A stretch of DNA of 64,000 nt from Anabaena sp. FACHB-1237 (GTDB taxonomy: Bacteria; Cyanobacteriota; Cyanobacteriia; Cyanobacteriales; Nostocaceae), in NCBI RefSeq assembly GCF_014696225.1, contig NZ_JACJPV010000021.1:1-64000 (forward strand), written 5' to 3'. A model generated the notes under the pieces. That model saw only the letters and a program-made list of their open reading frames with translations. It was not told the origin of the DNA and did no database searches. Position numbers and translations under genes: made by a program. This document shows, one piece after another, positions 37,042 through 50,383 of the stretch (positions are counted from its first letter, which is position 1; each line of letters starts with the position of its first letter).

Positions 37042-38124
37042 TTAACCATTGATAGCAGGAGCGGTTAAAGCAACAGGAGCAACTTCACCAGCAGCTAAGT
37101 CTAAGGGGAAGTTGTGAGCATTACGCTCGTGCATTACTTCCATACCTAAGTTAGCGCGGTTGATGATATCAGCCCAGGTGTTGATAACACGACCTTGAGA
37201 GTCAATGATAGACTGGTTAAAGTTGAAACCGTTGAGGTTAAACGCCATGGTGCTGATACCTAAAGCGGTGAACCAAATACCAACTACTGGCCATGCAGCC
37301 AAGAAGAAGTGTAAAGAACGGCTGTTGTTGAAAGAAGCGTATTGGAAGATCAAACGACCGAAGTAACCGTGTGCTGCAACGATGTTGTAGGTTTCTTCTT
37401 CTTGACCGAATTTGTAACCGTAGTTTTGAGATTCGGTTTCAGTTGTTTCTTTAACTAAGGAAGATGTAACCAAAGAACCGTGCATTGCAGAGAACAAGCT
37501 ACCACCAAATACACCAGCAACACCTAACATATGGAAGGGGTGCATCAAGATGTTGTGTTCAGCTTGGAACACGATCATGAAGTTGAATGTACCGGAGATA
37601 CCTAAAGGCATACCATCGGAGAAAGAACCTTGACCAATAGGGTAGATCAAGAATACTGCGGTAGCAGATGCTAAAGGTGCAGAATAAGCTACGCAGATCC
37701 AAGGACGCATACCTAAGCGGTAAGATAATTCCCACTGACGACCTAAGTAGCAAGCGCAACCGATCAAGAAGTGGAAAATTACTAATTGGTAAGGACCACC
37801 GTTATACAACCACTCATCTAAGGAAGCAGCTTCCCAAATGGGGTAGAAGTGTAAACCAATAGCGTTAGAGGAAGGAACAACTGCACCAGAGATGATGTTG
37901 TTTCCGTAGATTAAAGAACCTGCAACTGGCTCACGGATACCGTCAATGTCAACGGGAGGAGCGGCAATGAAAGCGATGATGAAGCAGGTGGTAGCAGCTA
38001 ATAGGGTAGGGATCATTAGTACGCCGAACCAGCCGATATAGATACGGTTGTCGGTGCTGGTGATCCACTCGCAAAAGCGATCCCAAACACTGGCGTTTTG
38101 ACGCTGTTGTAAGGTTGTGGTCAT
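37042..38124 (-). CDS. psbA: Photosystem II D1 protein (D1:1-type)
   Basis: 360 residues from ATG 38124 ([20 protein letters not shown]); the reading frame runs 26 codons further upstream without family support. D1 carries the Mn cluster ligands, the QB site and P680. Residue 130 is Gln ([11 protein letters not shown]), as in the low-light D1:1 form; Gly80, Phe158 and Thr286 are canonical, so it is not the microaerobic D1' form. The C-terminal extension after DLA ([16 protein letters not shown]) is removed by CtpA. Codon use is strongly biased towards the highly expressed set. Other psbA copies are expected elsewhere. Confidence 0.98.
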   Translation of the reverse strand: MTTTLQQRQNASVWDRFCEWITSTDNRIYIGWFGVLMIPTLLAATTCFIIAFIAAPPVDIDGIREPVAGSLIYGNNIISGAVVPSSNAIGLHFYPIWEAASLDEWLYNGGPYQLVIFHFLIGCACYLGRQWELSYRLGMRPWICVAYSAPLASATAVFLIYPIGQGSFSDGMPLGISGTFNFMIVFQAEHNILMHPFHMLGVAGVFGGSLFSAMHGSLVTSSLVKETTETESQNYGYKFGQEEETYNIVAAHGYFGRLIFQYASFNNSRSLHFFLAAWPVVGIWFTALGISTMAFNLNGFNFNQSIIDSQGRVINTWADIINRANLGMEVMHERNAHNFPLDLAAGEVAPVALTAPAING

Positions 38125-38302
38125 TATTTTATAATTGCGATAATTGCGGTAATTTGTTAAACAAATCCAAGAAACGATTTTGTATTCGTTCCCACATACC
38201 AATTTAACATGACCTTACATTAATTGCAATTTTTGTTTGATTATAGTTTGATATATCAAATATAAGTTTTGGTTATCTTAGTAAGATAAAACATAAAGTA
38301 AT

Positions 38303-38330
38303 GTAGAGAGATTGTATACAACCTCTCTAC
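38303..38330. repeat. GTAG-capped REP-like palindrome upstream of psbA
   Basis: A 28-bp near-palindrome starts GTAGAGAGATTG and ends CAACCTCTCTAC, about 180 bp upstream of psbA. The rest of 38125-38475 is psbA leader/promoter sequence, without another recognisable element. Confidence 0.75.
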
Positions 38331-38475
38331 TAGAGTCTAATAAATCTATAGGTGTAATCAACATACTTAGAGATTGGTCAAGAGCCGCTTTTTAATCAGG
38401 GTTTTGCAGATTTTTATTAAAAAGGTGCCAGCCTATAGGTCATTTAAGTTAGTTTATAGTTCGCCATTAGATACC

Positions 38476-39873
38476 TTAAAGCCCAATTTCCACATCTTCC
38501 AAAATACCCAACGCATCAGGAATCAAAACGACAGCAGAGTAATAAAGACTAACTAAATAAGACTTAATTCCCTTGTTGTTAATTCCCGTGAACTGCACTG
38601 ATAAACTGGGTTCATATTCATCAGGAATACCCGTTTTATGAAGACCGATCACCCCTTGGTTGTCTACTCCAGTCCGCATCGCTAAAATAGAAGTTGTCCC
38701 TTCCTTGGTGATAGGAATTTTATTACAGGGAAAAATCGGATAATTGCGCCAAGCGGGAACAATTTTGCCGTTTATTTCCCGACTAGGGGAATAGATCCCA
38801 CGACGGTTACATTCTCGGTTAAAAGCGGCGATCGCTCGCGGATGCGCCAGGAAAAAATGAGTTTTCCGTCGGCGACACAGCAACTCATCCAGGTCATCAG
38901 GTGTTGGTGGTCCACTCCGAGTATAGACACGCTGTCCGAGGTCAGCGTTATGTAACAGTCCAAATTCACGGTTATTCAGCATTTCGTATTCTTGGCGTTC
39001 CCGTAATGCTTCAATAGTCAACCGTAACTGCTGTTCCGTCTGGTTCATCGGTTCACTATAGAGGTCAGAAACCCGCGTATTCACCTGTAAAATGGTTTGA
39101 GCGACACTTAAATCATATTCCCTTGGACTCAAATCATAATCCACAAACGTCCTTGGTAATTCCGTTTCTAGACCATGACCGGCAGACATAGCGATCGCCG
39201 ATTGATTATAGCGATCCTGGGGTTTGGTTAAAATTTCCCTAAAACGGTCAAGTTGAGTCTGTAATGCTTCAGACTGGTTTAATAACTCCCGAAATGCCTG
39301 TATAGGTAAAGACAATATCGTACAACGAGTAATTGCTTGAAAACTTGCCTCCCAAGTTGCCTGTGCAGAAACAGTTGCTTCGCCGCCAAAACAATCACCA
39401 TCGCCTAAAATATCCCGTAATGCTGGTCTTTCATATTTACCAGCTTTAAGTTTATTAATTTTACCGTGGGCAATCAAAAAGACTTGGTCAATTGCTTGTC
39501 CTTCCTGTGCAATAATATCACCTGCGGCAAACTCTTGTTGCACAAAACCGTTGGCTAAGGCATTTAAAACATCAATATCCTCCAGCCCTCGCAATAAAGG
39601 AAGTTCCGTCAAAGATTGAGGAATGACTTGTACTTGAGTACCTGTATTGCTAAAGCTAACCCGTCCTTCTCCCACATTGTAAGTTAAATGACGGTTCACT
39701 CGATAGCTGCCTCCCGTGACAGCGACCCAAGGTAACATTTGTAACAACCACCGAGGAGTAATGCCCTGCATTTGGGGAGGGGTTTTCGTGGTGGTGGCTA
39801 AATTTCGTGCTGCTTGGGTAGTTAAACTTAACTGAGATCCCTCTAAACTTGCCCTAATTGAAGCATCTGTCAT
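38476..39873 (-). CDS. Family 2B encapsulin shell protein with cyclic-nucleotide-binding domain (shell 2)
   Basis: 465 residues. Order: N-terminal arm ([24 protein letters not shown]), E-loop-like strand region, an inserted cyclic-nucleotide-binding fold at about 90-215 ([14 protein letters not shown]...[14 protein letters not shown]), then the HK97-type shell core ([88 protein letters not shown]). This is the architecture of Family 2B encapsulins (EshA-like), formerly annotated as Crp-Fnr proteins next to geosmin and 2-MIB synthases. The phosphate cassette ([16 protein letters not shown]) lacks the usual Arg. Third gene of the geosmin operon. Confidence 0.9.
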   Translation of the reverse strand: MTDASIRASLEGSQLSLTTQAARNLATTTKTPPQMQGITPRWLLQMLPWVAVTGGSYRVNRHLTYNVGEGRVSFSNTGTQVQVIPQSLTELPLLRGLEDIDVLNALANGFVQQEFAAGDIIAQEGQAIDQVFLIAHGKINKLKAGKYERPALRDILGDGDCFGGEATVSAQATWEASFQAITRCTILSLPIQAFRELLNQSEALQTQLDRFREILTKPQDRYNQSAIAMSAGHGLETELPRTFVDYDLSPREYDLSVAQTILQVNTRVSDLYSEPMNQTEQQLRLTIEALRERQEYEMLNNREFGLLHNADLGQRVYTRSGPPTPDDLDELLCRRRKTHFFLAHPRAIAAFNRECNRRGIYSPSREINGKIVPAWRNYPIFPCNKIPITKEGTTSILAMRTGVDNQGVIGLHKTGIPDEYEPSLSVQFTGINNKGIKSYLVSLYYSAVVLIPDALGILEDVEIGL

Positions 39874-39969
39874 AAAAGTAAAATTTATTTAATGTATCCT
39901 TTTGTATTGTTTAGACATCTGGTGGTAATTAAATTTACATAACCAAATTTGCATAACCACCAAACCCTT

Positions 39970-39997
39970 GTAGGGACAATTCATGAATTGTCCCTAC
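39970..39997. repeat. GTAG-capped perfect palindrome between shell genes
   Basis: A perfect 28-bp palindrome from GTAGGGACAATTC to its complement ending CTAC. A related, imperfect form (ACAATTCACGAATTGT core) lies at 5085-5108. It may act as an RNA-stability or attenuation hairpin between the two shell genes. Confidence 0.85.
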
Positions 39998-40053
39998 CAT
40001 CACCATCATTTGTGTTGTAGGGCTGAACGCAGGTTCACCCCTAGTGGGCAGGT

Positions 40054-41463
40054 TTACAGACCAAGTTCCACATCTTCCAGAATACCCAAGGCATCAGGAA
40101 CAAGGACAGCGAGGGAGTAGTAGGCACTAACCAAGTAAGAAATCACGGCTTTTTCGTTAATTCCCATAAAACGCACCGATAAACTAGGCTGATATTCATC
40201 AGGAATACCCGTTTTATGCAGACCGATCACCCCTTGATTAGCTGCTCCCGCCCGCATTAAGATAATGGAACTGGTACGCTCCTTAGTCACAGGAATTTTA
40301 TTACAAGGATAGATAGGAATACCACGCCAAGAAGGGATAGCACTATTTCCCACAGGAATGGGAGTTGGATAAAGTCCTAAACGGTTGCATTCCCGACCAA
40401 AGGCAGCAATAGTGCGAGGATGGGCTAAGAAAAAGCTCGGTTCTTTCCAAACAATGGAGATCAACTCATCAAGATCATCAGGAGTTGGTGCACCACTGCG
40501 AGTAAAAATACGTTGTTTGAGATCTGCATTATGCAACAACCCAAATTCACGGTTGTTGATCATTTCATTTTCTTGGCGTTCCCGCAGTGCTTCAATGGTT
40601 AGGCGTAATTGTTGCTCGGTTTGATTCATCGGTTCGTTGTAAAGGTCAGCTACCCTTGTATTAACCTGTAAAACGGTTTGAGCTACGCTTAACTCGTATT
40701 CCCGTGGATTCATTTCATAATCTGCAAACGTCCCAGGTAATACAGACTCGCCGGAGTGTCCTGAAGAAATATTGATACTAGCTTCCCCGTATTCATTCTG
40801 AGATTGGCTCAATTTTTCGCGGAATTTGTCTACTTGAACTTGCAAGGCTTCTGACTGGTTAACCAAGTTTTGGAAAGCCGATTGAGGCAAAGATAGAATC
40901 GTACAACGGGTAATAGCTGTCAGGGTGACATTCCAAGTATCCTCAGATTCAACTAACGCATAATCACCAAAATGATCCCCATCTGCCAGGACACCTAACA
41001 CCACTTGATCATCATATTTACCAGATCCAATTTTATTGACTTTACCATGAGCAATCAATAGCACCTCAGATGCTTCTTGACCCGCTTGAATGATAACATC
41101 TCCCGCAGCAAATTCTCGCTGCACAAATTGTCTTGCTAAGGCATTTAAAACTTCAACATCTTCAAATCCCCGCAACAAAGGTAATTCAGTGAGTTCTTGG
41201 GGAATAACTTGAATTTGCGCCCCTGTGTTAGTAAAGCTAACCCGTCCATCCCCTACGGTATAGGTTAAGCGACGGTTGACACGATAAGTACCCCCGACGG
41301 TTTCAACCCAAGGCAATAATTTTAACAGCCACCGGGAGGTAATACCCTGCATTTGGGGTTGGGTTTTGGTGGTGGTCGCCAAATTTCGTGCCGCTTCAGT
41401 TCCCAAACTCATGGGCTGTTGTTCAATTTGGTTTTCTAGGGGAGTATTAGCTGAGTCCGTCAT
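40054..41463 (-). CDS. Family 2B encapsulin shell protein with cyclic-nucleotide-binding domain (shell 1)
   Basis: 469 residues, similar along its full length to the protein at 38476-39873, with the same order: N-arm ([24 protein letters not shown]), cyclic-nucleotide fold (about 95-220), HK97-type core ([47 protein letters not shown]). Two-component Family 2B systems are known to co-assemble into one shell. The cNMP cassette ([16 protein letters not shown]) again lacks the canonical Arg. Second gene of the operon; a tnpB remnant separates it from geosmin synthase. Confidence 0.9.
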   Translation of the reverse strand: MTDSANTPLENQIEQQPMSLGTEAARNLATTTKTQPQMQGITSRWLLKLLPWVETVGGTYRVNRRLTYTVGDGRVSFTNTGAQIQVIPQELTELPLLRGFEDVEVLNALARQFVQREFAAGDVIIQAGQEASEVLLIAHGKVNKIGSGKYDDQVVLGVLADGDHFGDYALVESEDTWNVTLTAITRCTILSLPQSAFQNLVNQSEALQVQVDKFREKLSQSQNEYGEASINISSGHSGESVLPGTFADYEMNPREYELSVAQTVLQVNTRVADLYNEPMNQTEQQLRLTIEALRERQENEMINNREFGLLHNADLKQRIFTRSGAPTPDDLDELISIVWKEPSFFLAHPRTIAAFGRECNRLGLYPTPIPVGNSAIPSWRGIPIYPCNKIPVTKERTSSIILMRAGAANQGVIGLHKTGIPDEYQPSLSVRFMGINEKAVISYLVSAYYSLAVLVPDALGILEDVELGL

Positions 41464-41512
41464 AATTAATTAATCTCCGTTAGTAAGATTTCTTGATAGA
41501 TTGTTGACATAC

Positions 41513-41698
41513 TCACCGACCTAAAGGCGCGGTGATTCTTGACGCTTCACTGACTGATGCTACCTAAGTAGTCTTACTTTGCCTCTGCGTCCGTTTAGAG
41601 TCGTGGCAATGTCCTATCCCGACTTTATTGATATTTTTGGCAGCATTTTCATCACGGTCGTGTTCAGTTCCACAATTTAAACATAGACTTAATATTCG
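41513..41698 (-). pseudogene. tnpB 3' remnant with IS200/IS605-type right-end hairpin
   Basis: Minus-strand positions 41698-41564 translate to 44 residues ending at a TAG, including LCLNCGTEHDRDENAAKNIN, the C-terminal zinc-ribbon and catalytic-Asp (HDRD.NAA) region of TnpB. Just after it a hairpin TCACCG/CGGTGA (41513-41535) matches the right-end stem of IS200/IS605-type elements. Everything upstream of the zinc ribbon is missing; the remnant starts 2 bp after the geosmin synthase stop. Confidence 0.85.
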
Positions 41699-41699
41699 G

Positions 41700-44530
<2,831 letters not shown>

Positions 44531-44737
44531 TAAGCTAATGTGCAGCACTAACTGTATAATTAAAAAACCTAAAGTTACAGTAGCACAAGCATCTTGCTTG
44601 TATTAATTATTCAAGTTAAAAGCACAACAGCTTAAGCTAATGTGCAGCACTAACTGTATAATTAAAAAAACCTAAAGTTACAGTAGCACAAGCATCTTGC
44701 TTGTATTAATTATTCAAGTTAAAAGCACAATAGCTTA
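44531..44737 (+). repeat. MITE family A, two abutting copies sharing a TA
   Basis: Copies at 44531-44634 and 44633-44737. The end of the first and the start of the second share the same TA dinucleotide (CTTAAGCT), which fits insertion at TA with TA duplication. Both carry the same private changes (CACTAACTG, CCTAAAG), so one is probably a duplicate of the other. Confidence 0.88.
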
Positions 44738-44841
44738 GAACATTGATTGCATAATATTTGATTTTGAGCGGTATTAGTTTTTAGCGATCGCTAATAGCTA
44801 ATAAATATCATACCCCAATTCAGCAACGCCCTGGGGTTGGA

Positions 44842-46341
44842 TCAAAAATCAAAGTATATATAAGGTAAACTTCCCTCTGGTGCAAGTATCCACACTGCAT
44901 ATAAACAAATGGGAACAAATACCAGTTTTAATGGCCAACTTAATTCAACTTTTAAACCTCTTTTGAAAACATAGGATATTAACATTATTATTGACAAAAA
45001 TATCAACAACCAAGTAATTTGATATTGAGTGATATTCAAAGCCTCAATGTAAACTTTTTCCGCAAATTGTTGATCAGCACTGTATCCCCAAAGATGTTGA
45101 ATTGCTAAAGTAGAATCTTGTAAATTAGGTAAACGAAACCAGATCCAAGTGGTAAAAACCATTAATTGTGTTAATAACCAAGCTAAAATTATTCCTAGTG
45201 GTGTTTTCCATAATGTGCCTAATATTTGCCAATGGGAACACAGAGCATAATTTAAACGATGCACTACTAAAGCTAAACCATGTAATACTCCCCAAATAAT
45301 AAAACCCCAGGATGAACCATGCCAAATTCCTGCGACAATCATTACTATTAGTAAGTTGATACAGGTACGCATTAAACCACTACGAGAACCTCCTAATGGA
45401 AAGTACAAATAGTTGCGTAACCAGTCTCCTAATGTTATGTGCCAACGTCGCCAAAAATCGGCAATACTAGTAGTAAAATAGGGATAATCAAAGTTTTCTG
45501 GTAATGCTAACCCAAATAATAATGCTGTTCCTCTGGCAATGTCTACATAACCATTAAAGTCTAAATACAATTGTAAGCCATAAGCAAAAGTTGCTAACCA
45601 GATATCTATACTACCTGCTCTTTGTAAGTTAGCAAAACATAAATCTACAAATATACCTAAATTATCTGCTAATATACCTTTTTTGACTGCACCTGTAGCT
45701 ATTAACCATAATCCTTCTGAGATTTTATCAATACTGGGAAAACTAATTTCATTAAATTGTCCTATGAGGTTATGATAGCGAGTAATTGGTCCAGAAATCA
45801 GTTTAGCAAAAAATAATTTATAGGAGGCAAATTGAATAAATTTGGTGGTAGATGGTGCGCCTCTATACACATCTATTAAATACGCAATACATTCAAAGAT
45901 GAAGAACGAAATTCCTAGAGGTGCTATTAATTTAATTACAGTATCGTGAGAGTTGTTACCTATGTTAAAAATTATTTTTAATATGCCATTGATATATTTA
46001 AATCCTAGTAAAATCAATAGATTTAATATTATCCCTATCCATAATACTTTAATTCTTCTTTGATTCCAATCTGCTTGGGCAAATTGCCATTCTTCGTTAG
46101 ATAAGTTCCAATTTTGGAAGTGTTTTACTGGGGATGTATTGCTACCAATTTCTAATCCTAAGCGGAAGTTGATATAGGTTAAAGCTAATATTAATGGTAC
46201 ATATTGGAGGCTTAAAGAAGCATAAAAAACTATGCTGGCTATTAGTAAGATAATTAATCTAATATAAGATAAGGAAATAGTCCAGTACAGTCCTAATACA
46301 CTGAATAAGAAAATTGCATAAAAGATGGAAATAAATTTCAT
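44842..46341 (-). CDS. MBOAT-family O-acyltransferase (AlgI/DltB-like)
   Basis: 499 residues, about ten hydrophobic segments. MBOAT marks: FFIFECIAYLIDVYRG, FFAKLISGPITRY, LDFNGYVDIARGTALLFG, SIADFWRRWHITLGDWLRNY and the likely catalytic His in MIVAGIWHGSSWGFI (near residue 340). It would move acetyl groups across the membrane onto a polysaccharide or cell-wall polymer. The DUF1574/SGNH protein upstream (46776-49820, same strand) is the probable partner acetylesterase/transferase. Two MITEs separate them. Confidence 0.92.
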   Translation of the reverse strand: MKFISIFYAIFLFSVLGLYWTISLSYIRLIILLIASIVFYASLSLQYVPLILALTYINFRLGLEIGSNTSPVKHFQNWNLSNEEWQFAQADWNQRRIKVLWIGIILNLLILLGFKYINGILKIIFNIGNNSHDTVIKLIAPLGISFFIFECIAYLIDVYRGAPSTTKFIQFASYKLFFAKLISGPITRYHNLIGQFNEISFPSIDKISEGLWLIATGAVKKGILADNLGIFVDLCFANLQRAGSIDIWLATFAYGLQLYLDFNGYVDIARGTALLFGLALPENFDYPYFTTSIADFWRRWHITLGDWLRNYLYFPLGGSRSGLMRTCINLLIVMIVAGIWHGSSWGFIIWGVLHGLALVVHRLNYALCSHWQILGTLWKTPLGIILAWLLTQLMVFTTWIWFRLPNLQDSTLAIQHLWGYSADQQFAEKVYIEALNITQYQITWLLIFLSIIMLISYVFKRGLKVELSWPLKLVFVPICLYAVWILAPEGSLPYIYFDF

Positions 46342-46406
46342 TTTTGATCTGTGATATTTATGATTATTTGTGATTGATGTTTAAGGTAATTATCCTAAAT
46401 TATATA

Positions 46407-46510
46407 TAAGCTAATATGCAGCACTCACTGTATAATTAAAAAACCTGAGGTTACAGTAGCACAAGCATCTTGCTTGTATTAATTATTCAAGTTAAAAGCA
46501 CAACAGCTTA
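46407..46510 (+). mobile_element. MITE family A, single copy
   Basis: TAAGCTAATATGCAGCAC to GCACAACAGCTTA, preceded by TATATA (a TA-rich target). Located between the MBOAT and DUF1574 genes, directly followed by a family C element. Confidence 0.85.
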
Positions 46511-46513
46511 CTT

Positions 46514-46661
46514 AGGACTTTCGCAAGTGTCACACTAAAAAATCTGTTGAGTGGGTGCGTCAGATATGAACAATTTGGTTATTTACATGATTTATACTGT
46601 GTGACGTGGTTAGTGAGCTTGTCGAACCATACCCTGCCAATGTGCCAGTTGCGTAAGTCCT
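46514..46661 (+). mobile_element. MITE family C copy
   Basis: 148 bp from AGGACTTTCGCAAGTGTCA to TTGCGTAAGTCCT, with GTGGGTGCGTCAGATAT and GAGCTTGTCGAAC inside. Nearly the same as 53458-53605. At 46675-46765 a further dispersed repeat (family D; shared with 62500-62603 in opposite orientation) follows. Confidence 0.82.
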
Positions 46662-46775
46662 GATACTATTGGAAATTCCTTAGTACCGCAGGGCAGAAGT
46701 CATGCATTCAAAACCAAGAAAGTATAGGGTTTTGGACGTTACGCCAAGCTGTACTAGTTTATGATTTTCTTGACT

Positions 46776-49700
46776 TTAGGGTTTTGGCCAGGTAATCGTG
46801 GGATCTGTTGCTAATTTTTTAGAAACTTCATAAGCACCAAAACGGTTTAAATGACTGGGATCGGAAAAGTATTTATTTTCTTTTGGCCATAGTAAACTTA
46901 GATCACGATATATAAAGTTGGTATTATTTGTAAAGGTTAATAGGTAGGTTTGAAATTCTTGCTCATATTTATTTCTCACTGGATCTAAATACTCTGCTGT
47001 TAGTGGCATATTGACAAATACAAGGGATATATTATTATTTTTGGTAAATTCTAAAATGGATTTTAATGCTTGTTCTTGTTTTCCTGTGAGTTGAAAGGAT
47101 TTATAATCGTTGTCATAGTCACCAGTAACTCTTGAGTGTTGTTGATAGTACGTGCTAGGATCAAATTGAATAGATAGGGGTAAAAATCCATCAAAATCTA
47201 CTGCTTGCTTGGCGGTATCTATGTCTGAGTTATTGTTATTATTAATCAGTCTTTTTTTGGTGCTCATTTGTAAATTTTGACTGTTAAAAGGTACATATTT
47301 AAGTTGTTTGTGTAAGAGAATTTTGATTTGTTCACGGTTTTTGTATGTTTGAGAAATGCTGGACAATTTCTCATTTAACCATTGGTTTGCTACTTCATAG
47401 TTACTAATTGCTGATGGTAATGAGGTGAGATTGATTTCGGGGTTTTGCTGTTGATTATTTTGCTGATTTCCTGGTGGTAATTGTTTTTTAGATGCTGCTT
47501 TTTCTAGGAATTTTTTATATCCTGGTGAGGCAGCGATCGCATTAAATGTTATATCTTCTCTACCACTATTAAAAGCACGAGAACCATCTGCCCAAATGAC
47601 CATTTTTGGCAGTTCTGATGGTTGAATTACATAACGCAAAATAAAGTCTACTACTTGTGCTGTTGCTCCATTAACACCAAAGTTAAATATATCTATTTTC
47701 TGATGTCCTTGGGTGGTTAAGGTATTAGCCAGTGCCACTGGATCAATTCCTCTCAATGCGCGAGAAGAACCGATAATTAACAAGTCTGGTGGTTTTTTAT
47801 TGGTAGCTAAACGTTTTTTATATAAAGCTAATTGTTCATCTAATTGTCTGGCGTTAAATGAGGGAATTTCTGAACGTGCAGCTAATAAAATCGCTGTAGA
47901 TGTAGCTTTTTGTTTCAGAGGATCAGAGGGGGTATTATTAATAAATCCAGAGGAATTAAAGGCAGTATTCCTGAGAGTATCATCATGATTTTTCTCAAAG
48001 ACTTGACTAGTTTGTGTGGTTACTAATAATGATGATTGATTATTTATTTCTGGTTGGGAATTGTAACTTATACTGTTATTTATTTGGTTATTCATTTGCT
48101 GATTTTTCCGAGAAATAGCTGTAGTTCTTGCTGTGACATAACCTAATATGAAATCAGCTTGAAATGTAAGTAATAAACCTAATATTACCCATGTTAAACT
48201 TCTCCAAATTCCAGGAGTATCAAGATTTTCTTCTGTATCTTGATGGGAGTAGCTAAATAATTGTGTTACTATGAGCAGTTTTTGAATGTTTTTGTGGGTA
48301 TTTGTCAACCAATTTTGTGTTACCTCTCTAATAATGTTTTGTAGTTCAGTTTTTGTTAATTCTGGGCGAATGATAGCTTGATGATAAACTAGTGAATTTA
48401 CATATTGGGAAGTAGCAGCAAATTCTGGTGTGGGTTCTGGTACTAGTCTAGGTCTTTCTTGGATGTCCATGCTATGATGCCATGCTGGTTGTTTATCTCC
48501 TGCACGACGACCGTAAACTCTGATACCTATAATTCCTGGTATTTTTAATTGGCGAATAAATTGAATTACTTTATTCGCTACTTGATGACGGGTGGGGCAC
48601 AGGGGTGCTTCGCAGATAATATGTAATAGGTCTTGTTTGCGCTGTAATAATACACGAATACCTCCTGTTTTTAATCGCCATTCTAAGTCAGGATTAAGTA
48701 ATCTTTCTAATAAAAATATTATAGCTGGAATATCACCTGCATGAGCTATATCTAAGGTTGATGTAGATAGATCTGGATGATTTGATGCAGGTAAGGCAGA
48801 CCAATGTACCCAAGAAGGTTTTTCACTGCTGGTGATTTGTCCGTAAATGGTGGTAGCTTGAATAGCTTGGGGGGCGATCGCTTCTAAAAGTGGAATAATT
48901 GCTTGTATGCAGGTTTCTTTTGCCGGTGCTGGAGCATTTTCCAAGCTGTCAAAAACAGTAGTACAAACAAGATGGAGTGTGGACTCTTTTAAAGATGCTT
49001 GTACAGTAATTTTCAACTCCAGAAGAACTTCCGAAAGGATGCGAGTGATGGCCTGTACGTCTCCCCATCGCGCCCAGTCTTTAAGCATCACGTCCGATGG
49101 CGTTAAATCTATTCTTAACCGCCAATCTGGTTCTATTTCTCCGCGAACTTGGGATACAATAATAGCATCGTGATAACCAGAAAGTTTAAGATGGCGTAGT
49201 TTTTGCGCCACTGTTTCCGCTAATAAGGAAGCATCTGGACTATAACTAGACTGGCACAATACCCACAAACGCTTAAAAGTAGATTTTTCTTTGTTCTCTG
49301 GTGGATGAAAAACAGTTTCGGCTTGTACAGACACACCTAAATAGCCAAGATTTTCGCTGAGATAGCGAGCGATCGCTGCCACATCTCCTTGACGTGCTAA
49401 ACTCTCATTAGAAATAATCATGGCTCCACCTGAGACTACAGGTGTATTCGTCTGATCCAACAATGATTGATTTACTTGTTGTAAATGTTGGTCTAATTGG
49501 TTTAAATATACTCGATGACACCATTGGGGACGATATTCGCCTTTTTTTCTACCATAGACCAATACTTGATATATTGAAGGTTGTTCATCATTGGTAAGAG
49601 TATCTACATCTGTTTGCTGTAGTGCTTGGAGCAATTCAGATAGAGTTTGCCAACGTTGGGGACATTCTATAGCTTCGCAGAGAATATGGAGGTCATTGCC

Positions 49701-49820
49701 CAGCAACCGGACTTTGACCCCAAAAGAATTTATTCCTGTTGCTTTGCTTACCCACTTTACTAACGATTTTTGGCGAAGTGCTTGTAGGAGTGCTTCGCTA
49801 TCAAGTAATACTGTTTTCAT
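46776..49820 (-). CDS. DUF1574-family protein with SGNH-hydrolase-like domain
   Basis: 1014 residues from ATG 49820 (MKTVLLDSEALLQALRQKS); 20 more upstream codons are unlikely. Residues 1-520 contain repeated units of about 100-120 residues (LL.RLL.P.LEWRLKTGGIRVLL; IYGQI..., VYGRRAGDKQPAWHHS), each with an R/G-W pattern. A transmembrane helix lies near 543-565 (LTWVILGLLLTFQADFILGYV). The C-terminal SGNH-like domain (~670-1014) has LLIIGSSRALRGIDP (block I Ser) and the DPSHLNRFG block V Asp/His. With the MBOAT downstream it probably forms an O-acetylation system for extracellular polysaccharide; that is inferred from context. Confidence 0.85.
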   Translation of the reverse strand: MKTVLLDSEALLQALRQKSLVKWVSKATGINSFGVKVRLLGNDLHILCEAIECPQRWQTLSELLQALQQTDVDTLTNDEQPSIYQVLVYGRKKGEYRPQWCHRVYLNQLDQHLQQVNQSLLDQTNTPVVSGGAMIISNESLARQGDVAAIARYLSENLGYLGVSVQAETVFHPPENKEKSTFKRLWVLCQSSYSPDASLLAETVAQKLRHLKLSGYHDAIIVSQVRGEIEPDWRLRIDLTPSDVMLKDWARWGDVQAITRILSEVLLELKITVQASLKESTLHLVCTTVFDSLENAPAPAKETCIQAIIPLLEAIAPQAIQATTIYGQITSSEKPSWVHWSALPASNHPDLSTSTLDIAHAGDIPAIIFLLERLLNPDLEWRLKTGGIRVLLQRKQDLLHIICEAPLCPTRHQVANKVIQFIRQLKIPGIIGIRVYGRRAGDKQPAWHHSMDIQERPRLVPEPTPEFAATSQYVNSLVYHQAIIRPELTKTELQNIIREVTQNWLTNTHKNIQKLLIVTQLFSYSHQDTEENLDTPGIWRSLTWVILGLLLTFQADFILGYVTARTTAISRKNQQMNNQINNSISYNSQPEINNQSSLLVTTQTSQVFEKNHDDTLRNTAFNSSGFINNTPSDPLKQKATSTAILLAARSEIPSFNARQLDEQLALYKKRLATNKKPPDLLIIGSSRALRGIDPVALANTLTTQGHQKIDIFNFGVNGATAQVVDFILRYVIQPSELPKMVIWADGSRAFNSGREDITFNAIAASPGYKKFLEKAASKKQLPPGNQQNNQQQNPEINLTSLPSAISNYEVANQWLNEKLSSISQTYKNREQIKILLHKQLKYVPFNSQNLQMSTKKRLINNNNNSDIDTAKQAVDFDGFLPLSIQFDPSTYYQQHSRVTGDYDNDYKSFQLTGKQEQALKSILEFTKNNNISLVFVNMPLTAEYLDPVRNKYEQEFQTYLLTFTNNTNFIYRDLSLLWPKENKYFSDPSHLNRFGAYEVSKKLATDPTITWPKP

Positions 49821-50018
49821 TATCAAGTTAACTTTAGCAGGAAGGGGGTTTTGGGTGATTGTGCTGGTGTTAGTTGGCAAACCAGAGAATTATCACATTT
49901 TGCAGTTTTTTTCTGACAATTTTGCTACCATTTCACCTGGTAAAATCGGCAAAGATAGTTCTGTAATGAAGATTCACTTTTTTAGCCTAATTCTACTCAT
50001 TTACTAGTTACCAAAATT

Positions 50019-50264
50019 ATGTCATCTCTAGGCAACCACTCTCAAAGTCAACCCGGATTAAATTTTACTCCTTGCTATATCCCTATCAATTGTCTTCTCC
50101 ATATAGGTACAGTTTCGTTACTGATGTTGCTAATAGCTGAAAAAACTACAGTGCAGGGTTTAGCAGCGTTAGGGGAAGCAGGGGAGGAATTATTCAGGGG
50201 CGATCGCCTGCCAATTTTAAATTTTCCCAGCGATGCCTACGATGAGGGAAGCTATCAGGAATAA
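50019..50264 (+). CDS. Conserved small protein, unknown function
   Basis: 81 residues. A short hydrophobic segment (INCLLHIGTVSLLMLLIAEKT) sits in the first half, then GLAALGEAGEELFRGDRLPILNFP with a HIP1 site, then an acidic end. Not a typical signal peptide. Similar small ORFs occur before ppc in related genomes as far as I recall; function unknown. Divergent from the DUF1574 gene and 119 bp upstream of ppc. Confidence 0.6.
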   Translation: MSSLGNHSQSQPGLNFTPCYIPINCLLHIGTVSLLMLLIAEKTTVQGLAALGEAGEELFRGDRLPILNFPSDAYDEGSYQE

Positions 50265-50383
50265 AGTTAAAGTTAAGATTTGCACTCATCATAGCAGTTT
50301 ATTCATGAGTTAGGAGTTAGTGATCAACTTTTTTATGCTCCCTTCTCTAACCCAAAAGTAAAAACTTAGACTTATCAATAATT

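Noticed and set aside
37042..38124. Divergent (D1') psbA isoform
   Set aside because: Gly80, Phe158 and Thr286 are canonical and residue 130 is Gln, so it is ordinary D1:1.
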